A stretch of DNA of 64,000 nt from Ralstonia condita (GCF_958405655.1 NZ_CATYWO010000001.1:1054001-1118000); one strand, 5' to 3'. Counted from the stretch's first letter, positions 33,562 through 42,878 are shown. Notes: generated by a model from the sequence alone, not told the origin. Made by a program: numbers and translations.

Positions 33562-34596
33562 GTGCTCAACGCTCTGTATCCGCTTGTCCGCCCCCTGCTG
33601 TTTTCGATGGACCCCGAAGACGCGCATCACTTCACGCTGAACCAGCTCAAGCGGGCGCACTCGATGGGGCTGTCGGGCTGCATCGGCGCGCGCGTCGCTG
33701 CGCAGCCGCGCACGGTGATGGGGGTGACGTTTCCGAATCCGGTTGGCCTGGCGGCGGGGTTGGACAAGGATGGGGCGTACATCGACGCGCTGGGTGCGCT
33801 GGGCTTCGGCTTTATCGAGGTGGGCACCGTCACGCCGCGTGCGCAGCCGGGGAATCCGCGTCCGCGCATGTTCCGGCTGCCGGCGGCGAACGCGCTGATC
33901 AACCGGATGGGCTTCAATAATGGCGGCGTCGACGCCTTCATCGCAAACGTGAAGGCGTCGAAGTGGCGCGCAGCCGGCGGTGTGTTGGGCCTGAACATTG
34001 GCAAGAACGCTGACACCCCGATTGAGCGCGCCGTCGACGACTATCTGTACTGTCTGGAGCGCGTCTATCCGCACGCGAGCTACGTGACGGTGAACATTTC
34101 ATCGCCGAACACCAAGAATCTGCGGCAGCTTCAGGGCGCAAGCGAACTCGACAGCCTGCTTGGCACGCTGCGCGATGCGCAGTTTCGACTGGCGGACCAG
34201 CACAAGCGCTATGTGCCGGTGGTGCTGAAGATTGCGCCGGATCTGGACGATGACCAGATCGCGAACATTGGCGATGCCTTGCTGCGTCACAAGATGGACG
34301 GCGTGATTGCCACCAATACGACGATCCGCCGTGAAGCGGTCGCGGGGCTGCCGCACGCGGAGGAGGCGGGTGGGCTGTCCGGGCAGCCGGTGCGCGAGGG
34401 CTCGACCCGAGTGATCCGCGCTCTATATGGGTTGCTGGGTGACGCCGTACCAATTATCGGTGTGGGCGGCATTCTGGCTGGCGAGCATGCGCGCGAGAAG
34501 ATTGACGCCGGTGCGCGGCTGGTGCAGCTCTATACCGGCTTGATCTACCGTGGTCCGGCGCTGGTTGCGGAATGCGCTCGCGCGCTGGAGCGTTGA
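33562..34596 (+). CDS. pyrD: Dihydroorotate dehydrogenase (quinone), class 2
   Basis: 344-residue membrane-associated flavoenzyme of pyrimidine synthesis: dihydroorotate to orotate, with electrons to quinone. Class 2 landmarks: N-terminal amphipathic quinone-tunnel helices (LNALYPLVRPLLFSMDPEDAHHF), PNPVGLAAGLDKDG, GFIEVGTVTPRAQPGNPRPRMFRL, NRMGFNNGG, the catalytic Ser region NISSPNTKNLR, and IGVGGI near the C-terminus. The start is a GTG at 33562; the ORF extends further but upstream codons are unlike the family. A TACAAT lies about 40 bases upstream. It is divergent from tRNA-fMet and converges on a small gene. Confidence 0.95.
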   Translation: MLNALYPLVRPLLFSMDPEDAHHFTLNQLKRAHSMGLSGCIGARVAAQPRTVMGVTFPNPVGLAAGLDKDGAYIDALGALGFGFIEVGTVTPRAQPGNPRPRMFRLPAANALINRMGFNNGGVDAFIANVKASKWRAAGGVLGLNIGKNADTPIERAVDDYLYCLERVYPHASYVTVNISSPNTKNLRQLQGASELDSLLGTLRDAQFRLADQHKRYVPVVLKIAPDLDDDQIANIGDALLRHKMDGVIATNTTIRREAVAGLPHAEEAGGLSGQPVREGSTRVIRALYGLLGDAVPIIGVGGILAGEHAREKIDAGARLVQLYTGLIYRGPALVAECARALER

Positions 34597-34608
34597 ACTG
34601 TCTCCGTG

Positions 34609-34848
34609 TCAGCGCCGGATCAAATAGATGATGATGGCGCTGACGGCCACCACGGCAGCAGCCAAGTCAAACGGGCCGGCATAGTCGGCCCACACTGCCG
34701 GATCGAGGCGTTGCGCGAACGCCGATTGTGCCCAAGGCAAGATGACCCGCGGGATGGCCAGCAACACCCCAGCCACCGTGAGCAGCACAACCAGTGCGGC
34801 CAACGGGGCGCGAGCGCGTGCCCAGGCGAGAATGGGGGAATTCGACAA
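34609..34848 (-). CDS. Small two-helix membrane protein
   Basis: 79 residues with two predicted transmembrane helices (LAALVVLLTVAGVLLAIPRVI and LAAAVVAVSAIIIYLI) joined by a polar loop (SAFAQRLDPAVWADYAG). The topology suggests both termini on the same side of the membrane. I do not recognise a family; similar short ORFs beside pyrD in related genomes would support it. No strong ribosome site is seen (weak AGG about 6 bases upstream). It converges on pyrD with 12 bases between stops. Function unknown. Confidence 0.6.
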   Translation of the reverse strand: MSNSPILAWARARAPLAALVVLLTVAGVLLAIPRVILPWAQSAFAQRLDPAVWADYAGPFDLAAAVVAVSAIIIYLIRR

Positions 34849-35143
34849 TACCTGTCCTTGGTGAAGAATCGTAGCGCTCCGTCAAGGCGGTGCGCGACCA
34901 GCATTCGCAATTCGGCTTTGTCGGAAATTCTCCTACAAAGTCATGTCGGCGCATGTCCCACTTTTGACCGAGTGGCGTGGGGCTCTCATCCTCAATAAGG
35001 GTTATCGAAGACCGGGCGTTGGGGGGTACTTCAGGTATGAAACGGTCGTTTGTTCGAGGGCCGCGCCTGTGCTTGTCTGCAGCGTCGGATGCAAGGGGGA
35101 ACTTGCGCTGATGCGGCGAGGCAACGAATGTCTGCGTGAGGGG
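34849..35143. other. Long unassigned region upstream of kup
   Basis: About 300 bases between the two-helix membrane gene and the kup promoter, in a gap of 384 bases. No convincing gene: possible frames lack ribosome sites and are not protein-like. It holds the promoter of the small minus-strand gene presumably near 34860-34920. I could not match it to any known riboswitch, although K+ transporters are riboswitch-controlled in some bacteria. Confidence 0.35.
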
Positions 35144-35171
35144 TTGGCGTGCGAAAAGCCGAGAGTACAAT
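35144..35171 (+). promoter_or_regulatory. Probable promoter of kup
   Basis: TTGGCG (35144-35149), 16-base spacer, TACAAT (35166-35171). Transcription would begin near 35178, with a leader of about 55 bases. Confidence 0.5.
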
Positions 35172-35182
35172 CCGCCCTCATT

Positions 35183-35193
35183 GTGCATTGCAC
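35183..35193. promoter_or_regulatory. GTGCATTGCAC palindrome in the kup leader
   Basis: Perfect 11-base palindrome GTGCA-T-TGCAC in an AT-rich context, lying just after the predicted transcription start of kup. It is the same core as the palindrome at the phasin promoter (21943-21959), placed where a bound repressor would block transcription. The binding protein is unproven. Confidence 0.45.
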
Positions 35194-35232
35194 TATTTTG
35201 AGTGGCCGGTCGTTCGGCTGCTTTCCAAGTTC

Positions 35233-37134
35233 ATGAGTCAAGCTCTCACAGCAACAGGGTCTCCCCACAGCAGTGTGAATCTGCGCGCCCTTGTCATCGG
35301 TGCCGTGGGTGTGGTGTTCGGTGATATCGGCACCAGCCCGTTGTACTCGCTCAAGGAGTGCTTCAGTCCCGATCACGGCATTCCATTTTCCAGCGCTGCC
35401 GTGCTCGGCATCATCTCGATGCTGTTCTGGGCGATGGTGATCGTGGTGTCGCTCAAGTACGTGCTGTTCGTCATGCGTGCGGACAACAATGGCGAAGGCG
35501 GCATCCTGGCGCTGATGGCATTGTCGTTGCGCACCGCAAATGCGCGTTCCAAGCGTATGTCGGTATTGATGATGCTTGGCGTGTTTGGCGCCTGCATGTT
35601 CTACGGCGATGCAGTCATCACGCCGGCCATCTCGGTGCTGTCTGCCATGGAGGGGCTGGAGATCGCTGCGCCGGCACTGACACCGTTTGTGCTGCCGATC
35701 ACGCTGGTGATCCTGGCGGCGCTCTTCCTCATTCAGCGCGGCGGGACATCGGTGGTCGGCAAGCTGTTCGGGCCCGTGATGCTGCTGTGGTTCGCCGCGC
35801 TGGCGGCACTCGGACTGATGAACTTGGCGAAGGCGCCGCAGATCCTGGCGGCCGTCAACCCGGCGTACGCGATTTCGTTTCTGCATGACCATGCGCTACA
35901 GGCGTTCATCGTGCTGGGCTCGGTCTTTCTGGTGCTGACAGGGGCCGAGGCGCTGTACGCGGACATGGGGCATTTCGGCGCCCGCCCGATTCGCTGGGCA
36001 TGGTTCTTCATCGTGGCGCCAAGTCTGTTGCTCAATTACTTCGGGCAAGGCGCAATGTTGCTGACCGACCCCAGCACCATCGAAAACCCGTTCTATCGCT
36101 CCGTCCCGGAAGCGCTGCAATTACCGATGGTGGTGCTGGCCGCAGCCGCCACCGTGATCGCCTCGCAGGCTGTCATTTCGGGCGCCTTCTCGTTGACGAG
36201 CCAGGCCATCCAGCTGGGTTTCGTGCCGCGCATGCGGATCCGCTACACATCGGAGGCGGAGATCGGCCAGATCTACGTGCCGGTCGTGAACTGGATGCTG
36301 TTGATCCTGGTGATCGGCGTGGTCCTGGCGTTCAAGAAGTCCGACAACCTGGCCGCAGCCTACGGCATTGCTGTGACGACCACGATGGTCATCACGACCG
36401 TGCTGGCGGCGGTGGTCATGCGCTCGGTGTGGCGCTGGCATCCGGCGCTGGTCACCTTGGTGAGCCTGGGCTTCCTCGTGGTCGACATGGCCTTCTTCTC
36501 GGCAAACCTGCTGAAGATCCGCGACGGCGGATGGTTCCCGCTGACACTGGGCGGCTTCGTGTTCTTCCTTTTGATGACCTGGTACAAGGGCAAGAAGCTG
36601 GTGCGTGCACGCAGCCTGGAAGACGGGATTCCACTCGAGCCTTTCCTGGCCGGGCTGTTGGCGCATCCGCCGCATCGCGTGGAAGGGACAGCCGTATTCC
36701 TGACCGGCAATACCGAATACGTACCGGTATCTTTGCTGCACAACCTCAAGCACAACCGCGTGCTGCACGAGCGGGTGATCTTCATCAGCTTCGTCACGCG
36801 CGACATTCCCTACGTGGACGACAAGCGGCGCGTCAACGTGCGTGATCTCGGGAGCGGCATCTACGTCGTCAAGGCCGAATACGGTTTCAAGGAAACCCCC
36901 GACGTGTACCGCGTCCTTGAACTCAGTCAGCCGCAGATCGGCACGCGCTGTGAACTGATGGATACGTCTTTCTTCATCGCCCGGGAATCGGTCGTGCCGT
37001 CCAAGCTGCCCGGCATGTCGATGTGGCGCGAGCGCCTGTTTGCGTGGATGCATCAGAACGGCGCCAAGCCGTCGGACTTCTTCCATATCCCCGCCAACCG
37101 CGTGGTCGAGCTGGGCACCAAGGTCGAAATCTGA
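35233..37134 (+). CDS. kup: Low-affinity potassium transporter Kup
   Basis: 633-residue K+/H+ symporter of the inner membrane. About 12 transmembrane segments are followed by a cytoplasmic C-terminal domain (about 480-633). Signatures: GVVFGDIGTSPLYSLKECF at the first helix, DNNGEGGILALMALS, FYGDAVITPAISVLSAMEGLE, and FGQGAMLL in the membrane core. The length matches E. coli Kup (622). The ATG at 35233 follows TTTCCAAGTTC with no strong ribosome site; longer upstream frames would pass through the leader palindrome. It ends at a bidirectional terminator shared with tex. Confidence 0.96.
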   Translation: MSQALTATGSPHSSVNLRALVIGAVGVVFGDIGTSPLYSLKECFSPDHGIPFSSAAVLGIISMLFWAMVIVVSLKYVLFVMRADNNGEGGILALMALSLRTANARSKRMSVLMMLGVFGACMFYGDAVITPAISVLSAMEGLEIAAPALTPFVLPITLVILAALFLIQRGGTSVVGKLFGPVMLLWFAALAALGLMNLAKAPQILAAVNPAYAISFLHDHALQAFIVLGSVFLVLTGAEALYADMGHFGARPIRWAWFFIVAPSLLLNYFGQGAMLLTDPSTIENPFYRSVPEALQLPMVVLAAAATVIASQAVISGAFSLTSQAIQLGFVPRMRIRYTSEAEIGQIYVPVVNWMLLILVIGVVLAFKKSDNLAAAYGIAVTTTMVITTVLAAVVMRSVWRWHPALVTLVSLGFLVVDMAFFSANLLKIRDGGWFPLTLGGFVFFLLMTWYKGKKLVRARSLEDGIPLEPFLAGLLAHPPHRVEGTAVFLTGNTEYVPVSLLHNLKHNRVLHERVIFISFVTRDIPYVDDKRRVNVRDLGSGIYVVKAEYGFKETPDVYRVLELSQPQIGTRCELMDTSFFIARESVVPSKLPGMSMWRERLFAWMHQNGAKPSDFFHIPANRVVELGTKVEI

Positions 37135-37146
37135 CAAGCTTGCACC

Positions 37147-37188
37147 AACAAAAAGCCCGCCGATGTCCTGGCGGGCTTTTTGTTTTTT
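37147..37188. terminator. Bidirectional terminator between kup and tex
   Basis: Perfect 15-base arms AACAAAAAGCCCGCC (37147-37161) and GGCGGGCTTTTTGTT (37170-37184) followed by more T. Both genes converge on it. Confidence 0.9.
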
Positions 37189-37196
37189 GCGTCCGT

Positions 37197-39545
37197 TCAG
37201 CGCTTGAGCTTGGCGAACGCTGCGGCCATGGCCCCCGCCGGCTCCACCTCGCGGCGCTGCTGGCCACCTTGGCGATGACCGCCCTGGCCCTGGCGCTCCC
37301 CTGCGCCAGCCGCACGGGCGGGCGCATGGCCGGGCTCATCCGACAGGCGCATCGTCAGGCCGATGCGGTTACGCTTGACGTCCACCTCCATCACCTTGAC
37401 CTTCACGATCTGGCCGGGCTTGACGACCTCGTGCGGGTCGCGCACGAACTTGGTCGACAGCGCCGAGACGTGCACCAGCCCGTCCTGATGCACGCCGATG
37501 TCGATGAACGCGCCGAAGGCGGCTACGTTGGTCACCACGCCTTCGAGCACCATGCCAGGCTGAAGATCCTTGATGCTTTCGACGCCGTCCTGGAACGTCG
37601 CCGTCTTGAACTCGGGTCGTGGATCGCGGCCGGGCTTTTCCAGCTCGGACAGGATGTCAACCACCGTCGGCAGGCCGAACTTCTCGTCCGTGAAATCGCG
37701 GGGCGTGAGTCCGCGCAGAGCTTCGCGGTTGCCGAGCACGTCACCGATGCCCTTCTTGATGCGGTCGAGAATGCGCTGCACCACCGGATAGGCTTCCGGG
37801 TGCACCGACGAGCGGTCCAGCGGGTTATCGCCACCGTTGATGCGCAGGAAGCCTGCCGCCTGTTCGAATGTCTTGTCGCCCAGGCGTGGGACCTTCTTGA
37901 GTGCGTCGCGGTTGACGAACGCGCCGTTGGCGTCCCGATATTCGACGATGTTCTTGGCGAGGATCGAGTTCAAGCCAGAGACACGCGCCAGCAGCGGAAC
38001 AGAAGCCGTGTTGACATCGACGCCGACGGCATTCACGCAGTCTTCAACTACCGCATCCAGCGCGCGGGCCAACTCGCGCTGGTTGACGTCGTGCTGGTAC
38101 TGCCCAACGCCGATCGACTTCGGGTCGATCTTGACGAGTTCTGCCAGCGGATCTTGCAGACGGCGGGCGATGGATACAGCGCCGCGCAGTGAGACGTCGA
38201 GATCCGGAAACTCCTTGGCTGCCAGTTCCGATGCCGAGTAGACCGACGCGCCCGCCTCGCTCACAACGATCTTGGTGAGCTTCAGTTCGGGGGCCGATTT
38301 GGCCAACTGATGCATGAGGTCTTGCACGAGCTTGTCGGTTTCGCGGCTTGCGGTGCCGTTGCCGATGGAGATGAGCGCCACGCCGTGCTGCTTGGCCAGG
38401 CGGGCGAGGGTGGCAAGCGAACCGTTCCAATCGCGGCGCGGCTCATGCGGGTAGATCGTGGCGGTTTCCAGGAGCTTGCCGGTATGGTCGACCACTGCAA
38501 CCTTGCAGCCCGTGCGGATGCCGGGATCGATGCCCATCACCGCCTTAGGGCCAGCCGGTGCGGCCAGCAAGAGGTCGTGCAGGTTGCGACCGAAGATCTT
38601 GATCGCTTCTGCCTCGGCCGATTCACGCAGTTGCGTCAGCAGTTCGGTCTCGATATGCGGCTGCACCTTGACGCGCCAGCACCAGCGGCACACGTCCGAC
38701 AGCCACTTGTCTGCCGGACGGCCCTTGTTCTCGATGCCGACGTGGCGTGCAATCATGGTTTCGCACGGGTGTGGGCTCAGCGCGTCCTGCTCTTCGCCTA
38801 GGCCGAGCTTGACGAACAGCACGCCGGCATTGCGGCCACGGAACAGCGCCAGCGCGCGGTGCGACGGCACGTTTCGGATCGGCTCGCTGTAAGCGTAGTA
38901 GTCGCGGAATTTCTCTTCTTCAGCCGTTTCCTTGCCTTCCACGACCGTCGACGACACCAGGCCGTGGTTCCACAGGTGGTCACGCACCTTGCCCAGCAGC
39001 TCGGCCGTCTCGCCAAATTGTTCGGAGAGGATGTCGCGCGCGCCGTCCAGCGCGGCCTTGACGTCGGGGACGCCGCCATCGGCGGTCGGCTTGCCGTTGA
39101 CAAATTTGGCAGCTTCAGCTTGAGGATCGAGCGTCGGGTCGGCCAGCAGCGCATGAGCGAGGGGTTCCAGGCCACATTCGCGCGCGATCTGGGCACGCGT
39201 GCGGCGCTTGGGCTTGTATGGCAGGTAGAGGTCTTCCAGCACCTGCTTGGTCTCGGCGGCGTGAATGGCGGTGCGCAACGCGTCCGTCAGCTTGCCTTGC
39301 TCTTCGATCGACGCCAGGATGGCCGCGCGGCGGTCTTCCAGTTCGCGCAGGTACAACAGGCGTTCTTCCAGATTGCGCAGTTGTGTGTCGTCCAGGTTGC
39401 CGGTTGCTTCCTTGCGGTAGCGCGCGATGAACGGCACGGTGGCGCCTTCATCCAGCAACTGTACGGCGGCGGCAACCTGTTGCGGCTTCACCGCCAGTTC
39501 AACGGCAATGCGGGAGACGATCTTCTGCAGCACGGAATCGGTCAT
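37197..39545 (-). CDS. tex: Tex-family RNA-binding transcription accessory protein
   Basis: 782-residue cytoplasmic nucleic-acid-binding protein. Order: N-terminal helical Tex domain (KIVSRIAVELAVKPQQV), YqgF/RuvX-like nuclease-fold domain (GIDPGIRTGCKVAVVD), helix-hairpin-helix segment (LNSILAKNIVEYRD ... VPRLGDKTFEQAAGFLRI), and a C-terminal S1 RNA-binding domain (GMVLEGVVTNVAAFGAFIDIGVHQDGLVHVS) followed by a Gly/Gln/Arg-rich tail. Tex affects transcript elongation and virulence/toxin gene expression in other species. The ATG at 39545 gives MTDSVLQKI. The C-terminal low-complexity tail (AGAGERQGQGGHRQGGQQ) is likely disordered. Confidence 0.95.
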   Translation of the reverse strand: MTDSVLQKIVSRIAVELAVKPQQVAAAVQLLDEGATVPFIARYRKEATGNLDDTQLRNLEERLLYLRELEDRRAAILASIEEQGKLTDALRTAIHAAETKQVLEDLYLPYKPKRRTRAQIARECGLEPLAHALLADPTLDPQAEAAKFVNGKPTADGGVPDVKAALDGARDILSEQFGETAELLGKVRDHLWNHGLVSSTVVEGKETAEEEKFRDYYAYSEPIRNVPSHRALALFRGRNAGVLFVKLGLGEEQDALSPHPCETMIARHVGIENKGRPADKWLSDVCRWCWRVKVQPHIETELLTQLRESAEAEAIKIFGRNLHDLLLAAPAGPKAVMGIDPGIRTGCKVAVVDHTGKLLETATIYPHEPRRDWNGSLATLARLAKQHGVALISIGNGTASRETDKLVQDLMHQLAKSAPELKLTKIVVSEAGASVYSASELAAKEFPDLDVSLRGAVSIARRLQDPLAELVKIDPKSIGVGQYQHDVNQRELARALDAVVEDCVNAVGVDVNTASVPLLARVSGLNSILAKNIVEYRDANGAFVNRDALKKVPRLGDKTFEQAAGFLRINGGDNPLDRSSVHPEAYPVVQRILDRIKKGIGDVLGNREALRGLTPRDFTDEKFGLPTVVDILSELEKPGRDPRPEFKTATFQDGVESIKDLQPGMVLEGVVTNVAAFGAFIDIGVHQDGLVHVSALSTKFVRDPHEVVKPGQIVKVKVMEVDVKRNRIGLTMRLSDEPGHAPARAAGAGERQGQGGHRQGGQQRREVEPAGAMAAAFAKLKR

Positions 39546-39655
39546 TGCTTCCAGAGAGTGCGATGGAAAGCCGCGCATTTTGCCACAACGTGAACACCGC
39601 TCCCGGGCTGAAATCCTCGATTGCGCGGCGTTTGCCGCACAGGGGCGGTGATAAA

Positions 39656-40408
39656 ATGCGTGCCATGCCTACGCCCCTGTTTTCCGCTCGCCGCCGCGCT
39701 GCCGCGCGCTACGCCTCTCGACTGCTCCTGTTGCTGGCCGCGCTGTCCTCGGCGCCGGCATGGAGCCAGTCCCAGCCGGCCGCTGCGCCTGCCGTTGCCA
39801 CGCCTGGTGCGCTGCCCGACTTCGGCTCGGAGCATGACCGCATCAACAGCGCCAAGTCGTGGGCGGAGTACCGATATGCGCAGGCCGAACGCGCCTGCTA
39901 CGACAAGTTCTTCACGACGCACTGCATCGAGAAGGCCAAGGATGTGCGCCGTACGGAGCTGCATACGATCCGAGAACGCGAACTGGCACTGGACGAAGCC
40001 GAGCGCGCCGACCGTGCCGCCCGCCGCGATCAGGACCGCGCTATCCGCGAGGCGCAGTACAAGGCCGAGCGCCCGCAGCGGGAGGCAGCCGAGCAGAAGA
40101 ACCGCGCCGATTTCGAGAACAAGCAGGAGCAGCAACGCCTGAACGAGGCCCAGCGTCAGGCCGAGGCGCCGCAGCGCGCCGCCAAGGCGCAGGCGTACGG
40201 CAAGAAGCAATCCGACTACGATGCCAAGCTGAAGGCGGCACAAGAGCAGGGTGCAGCCAACGCGGCAAAGCGCGCTCAGAACGTCAAGCAATATCAGGAC
40301 AAGCAGCAGGAGGCAGTTCAGCGCCAGCGAGAACTGGACGAGCGCCGAGAACAGACCAAGCGCCGCAACGAGCAAAACCAGAACAACACGAGCCCGCTGG
40401 GGTTCTAA
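39656..40408 (+). CDS. Secreted coiled-coil protein of unknown function
   Basis: 250 residues. The N-terminal region is Arg-rich then hydrophobic (YASRLLLLLAALSSAPAWS), a Sec signal peptide ending near AWSQ. Two cysteines (ERACYDKFFTTHCIEKA, about residues 80-92) could form a periplasmic disulfide. The rest (about 100-240) is a long, charged, heptad-like helix rich in Glu, Gln, Lys, Arg and Ala: a coiled coil. I do not recognise a function; similar proteins are annotated as hypothetical in Ralstonia. ATG at 39656 has AGGGGCGG upstream, but a TAAAAT box overlaps it and the second ATG at 39665 could be a leaderless start. Confidence 0.75.
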   Translation: MRAMPTPLFSARRRAAARYASRLLLLLAALSSAPAWSQSQPAAAPAVATPGALPDFGSEHDRINSAKSWAEYRYAQAERACYDKFFTTHCIEKAKDVRRTELHTIRERELALDEAERADRAARRDQDRAIREAQYKAERPQREAAEQKNRADFENKQEQQRLNEAQRQAEAPQRAAKAQAYGKKQSDYDAKLKAAQEQGAANAAKRAQNVKQYQDKQQEAVQRQRELDERREQTKRRNEQNQNNTSPLGF

Positions 40409-40445
40409 ACTCCAGCCAAGGCCGGGGTTTCCTGAGGAGGGCGAG

Positions 40446-40649
40446 ATGGACAGCGATCTGAACACGCTATCGCGTCGCATCATCGAGTTGCAGATCGAGC
40501 ACCGCGATCTCGATTTCCTGATCGATCGGCTGGCAGCGGAAGTCGATCACGACGAGTTGCAACTGCGCCGCCTCAAGAAGCGCCGGCTCAAGCTCAAGGA
40601 CACCATCACCCTGCTACAGTTGCAGCTCGAGCCCGATGTGCCGGCCTAG
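40446..40649 (+). CDS. YdcH-like DUF465 small protein
   Basis: 67 residues, almost entirely one helical hairpin: LSRRIIELQIEHRDLDFLIDRL ... DELQLRRLKKRRLKLKDTI. The DxLH/D-rich first half and the LKKxRLxLKD second half match the DUF465/YdcH family of small cytoplasmic proteins with unknown function. The ribosome site GAGGAGGG lies about 5 bases before the ATG at 40446. It follows the coiled-coil gene by 37 bases and precedes the helicase gene by 77 bases in the same direction. Confidence 0.82.
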   Translation: MDSDLNTLSRRIIELQIEHRDLDFLIDRLAAEVDHDELQLRRLKKRRLKLKDTITLLQLQLEPDVPA

Positions 40650-40726
40650 GTTGTGGCTAGCGCAAACCAATCCCGAGAGGCCGCGATCATGTGCGGCCTC
40701 CGTCATTTCATCCCCAGGAATCTGCG

Positions 40727-42838
40727 TTGACTTCGCCACTGCCGCTTGCCGAGCCGTCTGCTGAACCCGACGCCGGTGAGACGCCTGCCGCTGCTGCGGT
40801 TGATGCCCATCACGACGAATTGGCGACGCTGTTCGCCGACGACGGGACATTGGCCAAAGGTATCGATTCGTACCGCCCGCGCCTGTCGCAACTGAAGATG
40901 GCGCAGGCCGTGGCCAATGCCATTGAGGCCGCCGATTCGGTCATCGTCGAGGCTGGCACAGGCACGGGCAAGACCTATGCGTACCTCGTTCCGGCGATGC
41001 TGTGGGGCGGCAAGGTGATCCTCTCCACCGGGACGAAGAACCTGCAGGACCAGTTGTTCCTGCGCGATATTCCGACGGTCCGCAAAGCGCTGAATGCGCC
41101 GGTGTCGGTGGCGTTGCTCAAGGGCCGCGCGAACTATGTCTGTCACTATCACCTGGAACGCACCTCGCAGAACGGACGCCTGTCTTCGCGGCAGGACGCG
41201 GCGTGGCTACGTCAGATCAATCTGTTCCTCAAGACCACGAAGACTGGCGACAAGGCTGAGCTGTCATCTGTGCCCGAGAACGCTCCGGTGTGGAACCTCG
41301 TCACGTCCACCCGAGACAACTGTCTTGGCTCGGACTGCGCCTATTACAAGGACTGTTTTGTCATGCGCGCGCGCAAGGAGGCGCAGCAGGCCGACGTGGT
41401 GGTCGTGAATCACCACCTCTTCTTCGCCGACGTGATGCTCAAGGACACCGGCATGGCGGAGCTGCTGCCAGCCGCCAACACGGTCATCTTTGACGAGGCG
41501 CATCAGTTGCCCGAGACCGCCACGTTGTTCTTTGGCGAGACCATCTCGACCAACCAGATTCTCGAACTCGCACGCGACAGTGTGGCGGAGGGCCTCTCGC
41601 ACGCCCGCGACGCGGTGGACTGGGCGGCGATTGCCGCCCCGCTCGAGCGTGCGGCGCGCGACCTGCGCCTTGTCTTCCGGCAGGATGGCGCGCGTCTGTC
41701 GATCAAGCAGATCGACAACGATGCTGCCATCGCCACGCCGTTCTACGAGGTGCTGCCCAAGCTGGAGCAGGCGCTATCGGATTTCACGGCGGCGCTCGAA
41801 GCCCAGGCCGAACGCGCCGAGACCATCGAGCAGTGCCATCGCCGCGCCATTGCGTTGTGCGAGAAGCTGGAAGCATGGGCCAATCCCAAGCTGTCGCAGA
41901 CGCCCAGGAACGATGGCGGCGAGGCTGGGGAAACCGCGGCGCCTGCTGACGAACGCGTGCGCTGGGTGGAGGTTTTCGCCAATTCCGTGCAACTGCACCT
42001 GACGCCGCTGTCGATTGCGCCAATCTTTTCGCGCCAACGGGCGGGCCAGCCGCGCGCCTGGATCTTTACCTCGGCGACGCTCTCCGTGCGCGGCAACTTC
42101 ACGCACTACGCCGCGCAGCTCGGCCTGGACCGCAACCGTTCAATCACCTTGGACAGCCCGTTCGACTACGCATCGCAGGGCCTGCTTTTCGTGCCGCGAG
42201 ACTTGCCACAGCCGAGCGACCCGCGCTTCACCGATGCCGTGCTCGACACCGCCTTGCCGATGATCGAAGCGGCTGGTGGCAAGACGTTCGTGCTGTGCAC
42301 GACGCTGCGCGCAGTCAATCGCGCGGCAGAAAGATTGGCGGATGAGTTTGCCCAGCGCGGCTGGGATTTCCCGCTGCTCGTCCAGGGCCAGGCCAGCCGC
42401 ACAGAACTGCTCGACCGCTTCCGGGCGCTGGGCAATGCGGTGCTGATCGGCAGCCAGAGCTTCTGGGAGGGCGTGGATGTGCGAGGCGAGGCGTTGTCGC
42501 TGGTCGTCATCGACAAGCTGCCGTTCGCACCACCCGATGATCCGGTTCTGAGCGCGCGCATGGAGGCGCTCGAGAAGAAGGGGCTGAGCCCGTTTGCCGT
42601 CCACCAGCTGCCGCATGCCGTCATCACGCTCAAGCAGGGGGCCGGCCGGCTGATCCGCTCCGAGACCGATCGCGGCGTCCTGATGATCTGCGACCCACGC
42701 TTGGTGGAGAAATCCTATGGTCGCCAGATCTGGCAGAGTCTTCCGCCGTTCAAGCGCACGCGCGAGGCAGAGACAGCCGCCGATTTCCTGCGCTCACTTC
42801 GGCCAGACGTTCCGCCCCCAGGCGACGTTTCCACCTGA
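40727..42838 (+). CDS. yoaA: DinG/YoaA-family ATP-dependent DNA helicase
   Basis: 703-residue superfamily-2, XPD-like helicase. Walker A EAGTGTGKT, four Fe-S-cluster cysteines (YVCHYHL; NCLGSDCAYYKDC), DEAH box FDEAHQL, and C-terminal motifs SQSFWEGVDVRG and QGAGRLIRS are all present. Expected 5'-3' DNA unwinding during repair of blocked forks. The start is taken as TTG at 40727, with AGGAA 7 bases upstream; an upstream GTG/ATG near 40690 is in frame but adds a non-conserved leader. Closest to YoaA rather than DinG by length and lack of an extra exonuclease domain. Ends at a shared bidirectional terminator. Confidence 0.9.
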   Translation: MTSPLPLAEPSAEPDAGETPAAAAVDAHHDELATLFADDGTLAKGIDSYRPRLSQLKMAQAVANAIEAADSVIVEAGTGTGKTYAYLVPAMLWGGKVILSTGTKNLQDQLFLRDIPTVRKALNAPVSVALLKGRANYVCHYHLERTSQNGRLSSRQDAAWLRQINLFLKTTKTGDKAELSSVPENAPVWNLVTSTRDNCLGSDCAYYKDCFVMRARKEAQQADVVVVNHHLFFADVMLKDTGMAELLPAANTVIFDEAHQLPETATLFFGETISTNQILELARDSVAEGLSHARDAVDWAAIAAPLERAARDLRLVFRQDGARLSIKQIDNDAAIATPFYEVLPKLEQALSDFTAALEAQAERAETIEQCHRRAIALCEKLEAWANPKLSQTPRNDGGEAGETAAPADERVRWVEVFANSVQLHLTPLSIAPIFSRQRAGQPRAWIFTSATLSVRGNFTHYAAQLGLDRNRSITLDSPFDYASQGLLFVPRDLPQPSDPRFTDAVLDTALPMIEAAGGKTFVLCTTLRAVNRAAERLADEFAQRGWDFPLLVQGQASRTELLDRFRALGNAVLIGSQSFWEGVDVRGEALSLVVIDKLPFAPPDDPVLSARMEALEKKGLSPFAVHQLPHAVITLKQGAGRLIRSETDRGVLMICDPRLVEKSYGRQIWQSLPPFKRTREAETAADFLRSLRPDVPPPGDVST

Positions 42839-42847
42839 CGTGCAAAC

Positions 42848-42878
42848 AAAAAGCCCGGCGAATCGACCGGGCTTTTTC
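42848..42878. terminator. Bidirectional terminator between yoaA and bamD
   Basis: Perfect 11-base arms AAAAAGCCCGG (42848-42858) and CCGGGCTTTTT (42867-42877), loop CGAATCGA. Convergent genes on both sides. Confidence 0.9.
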
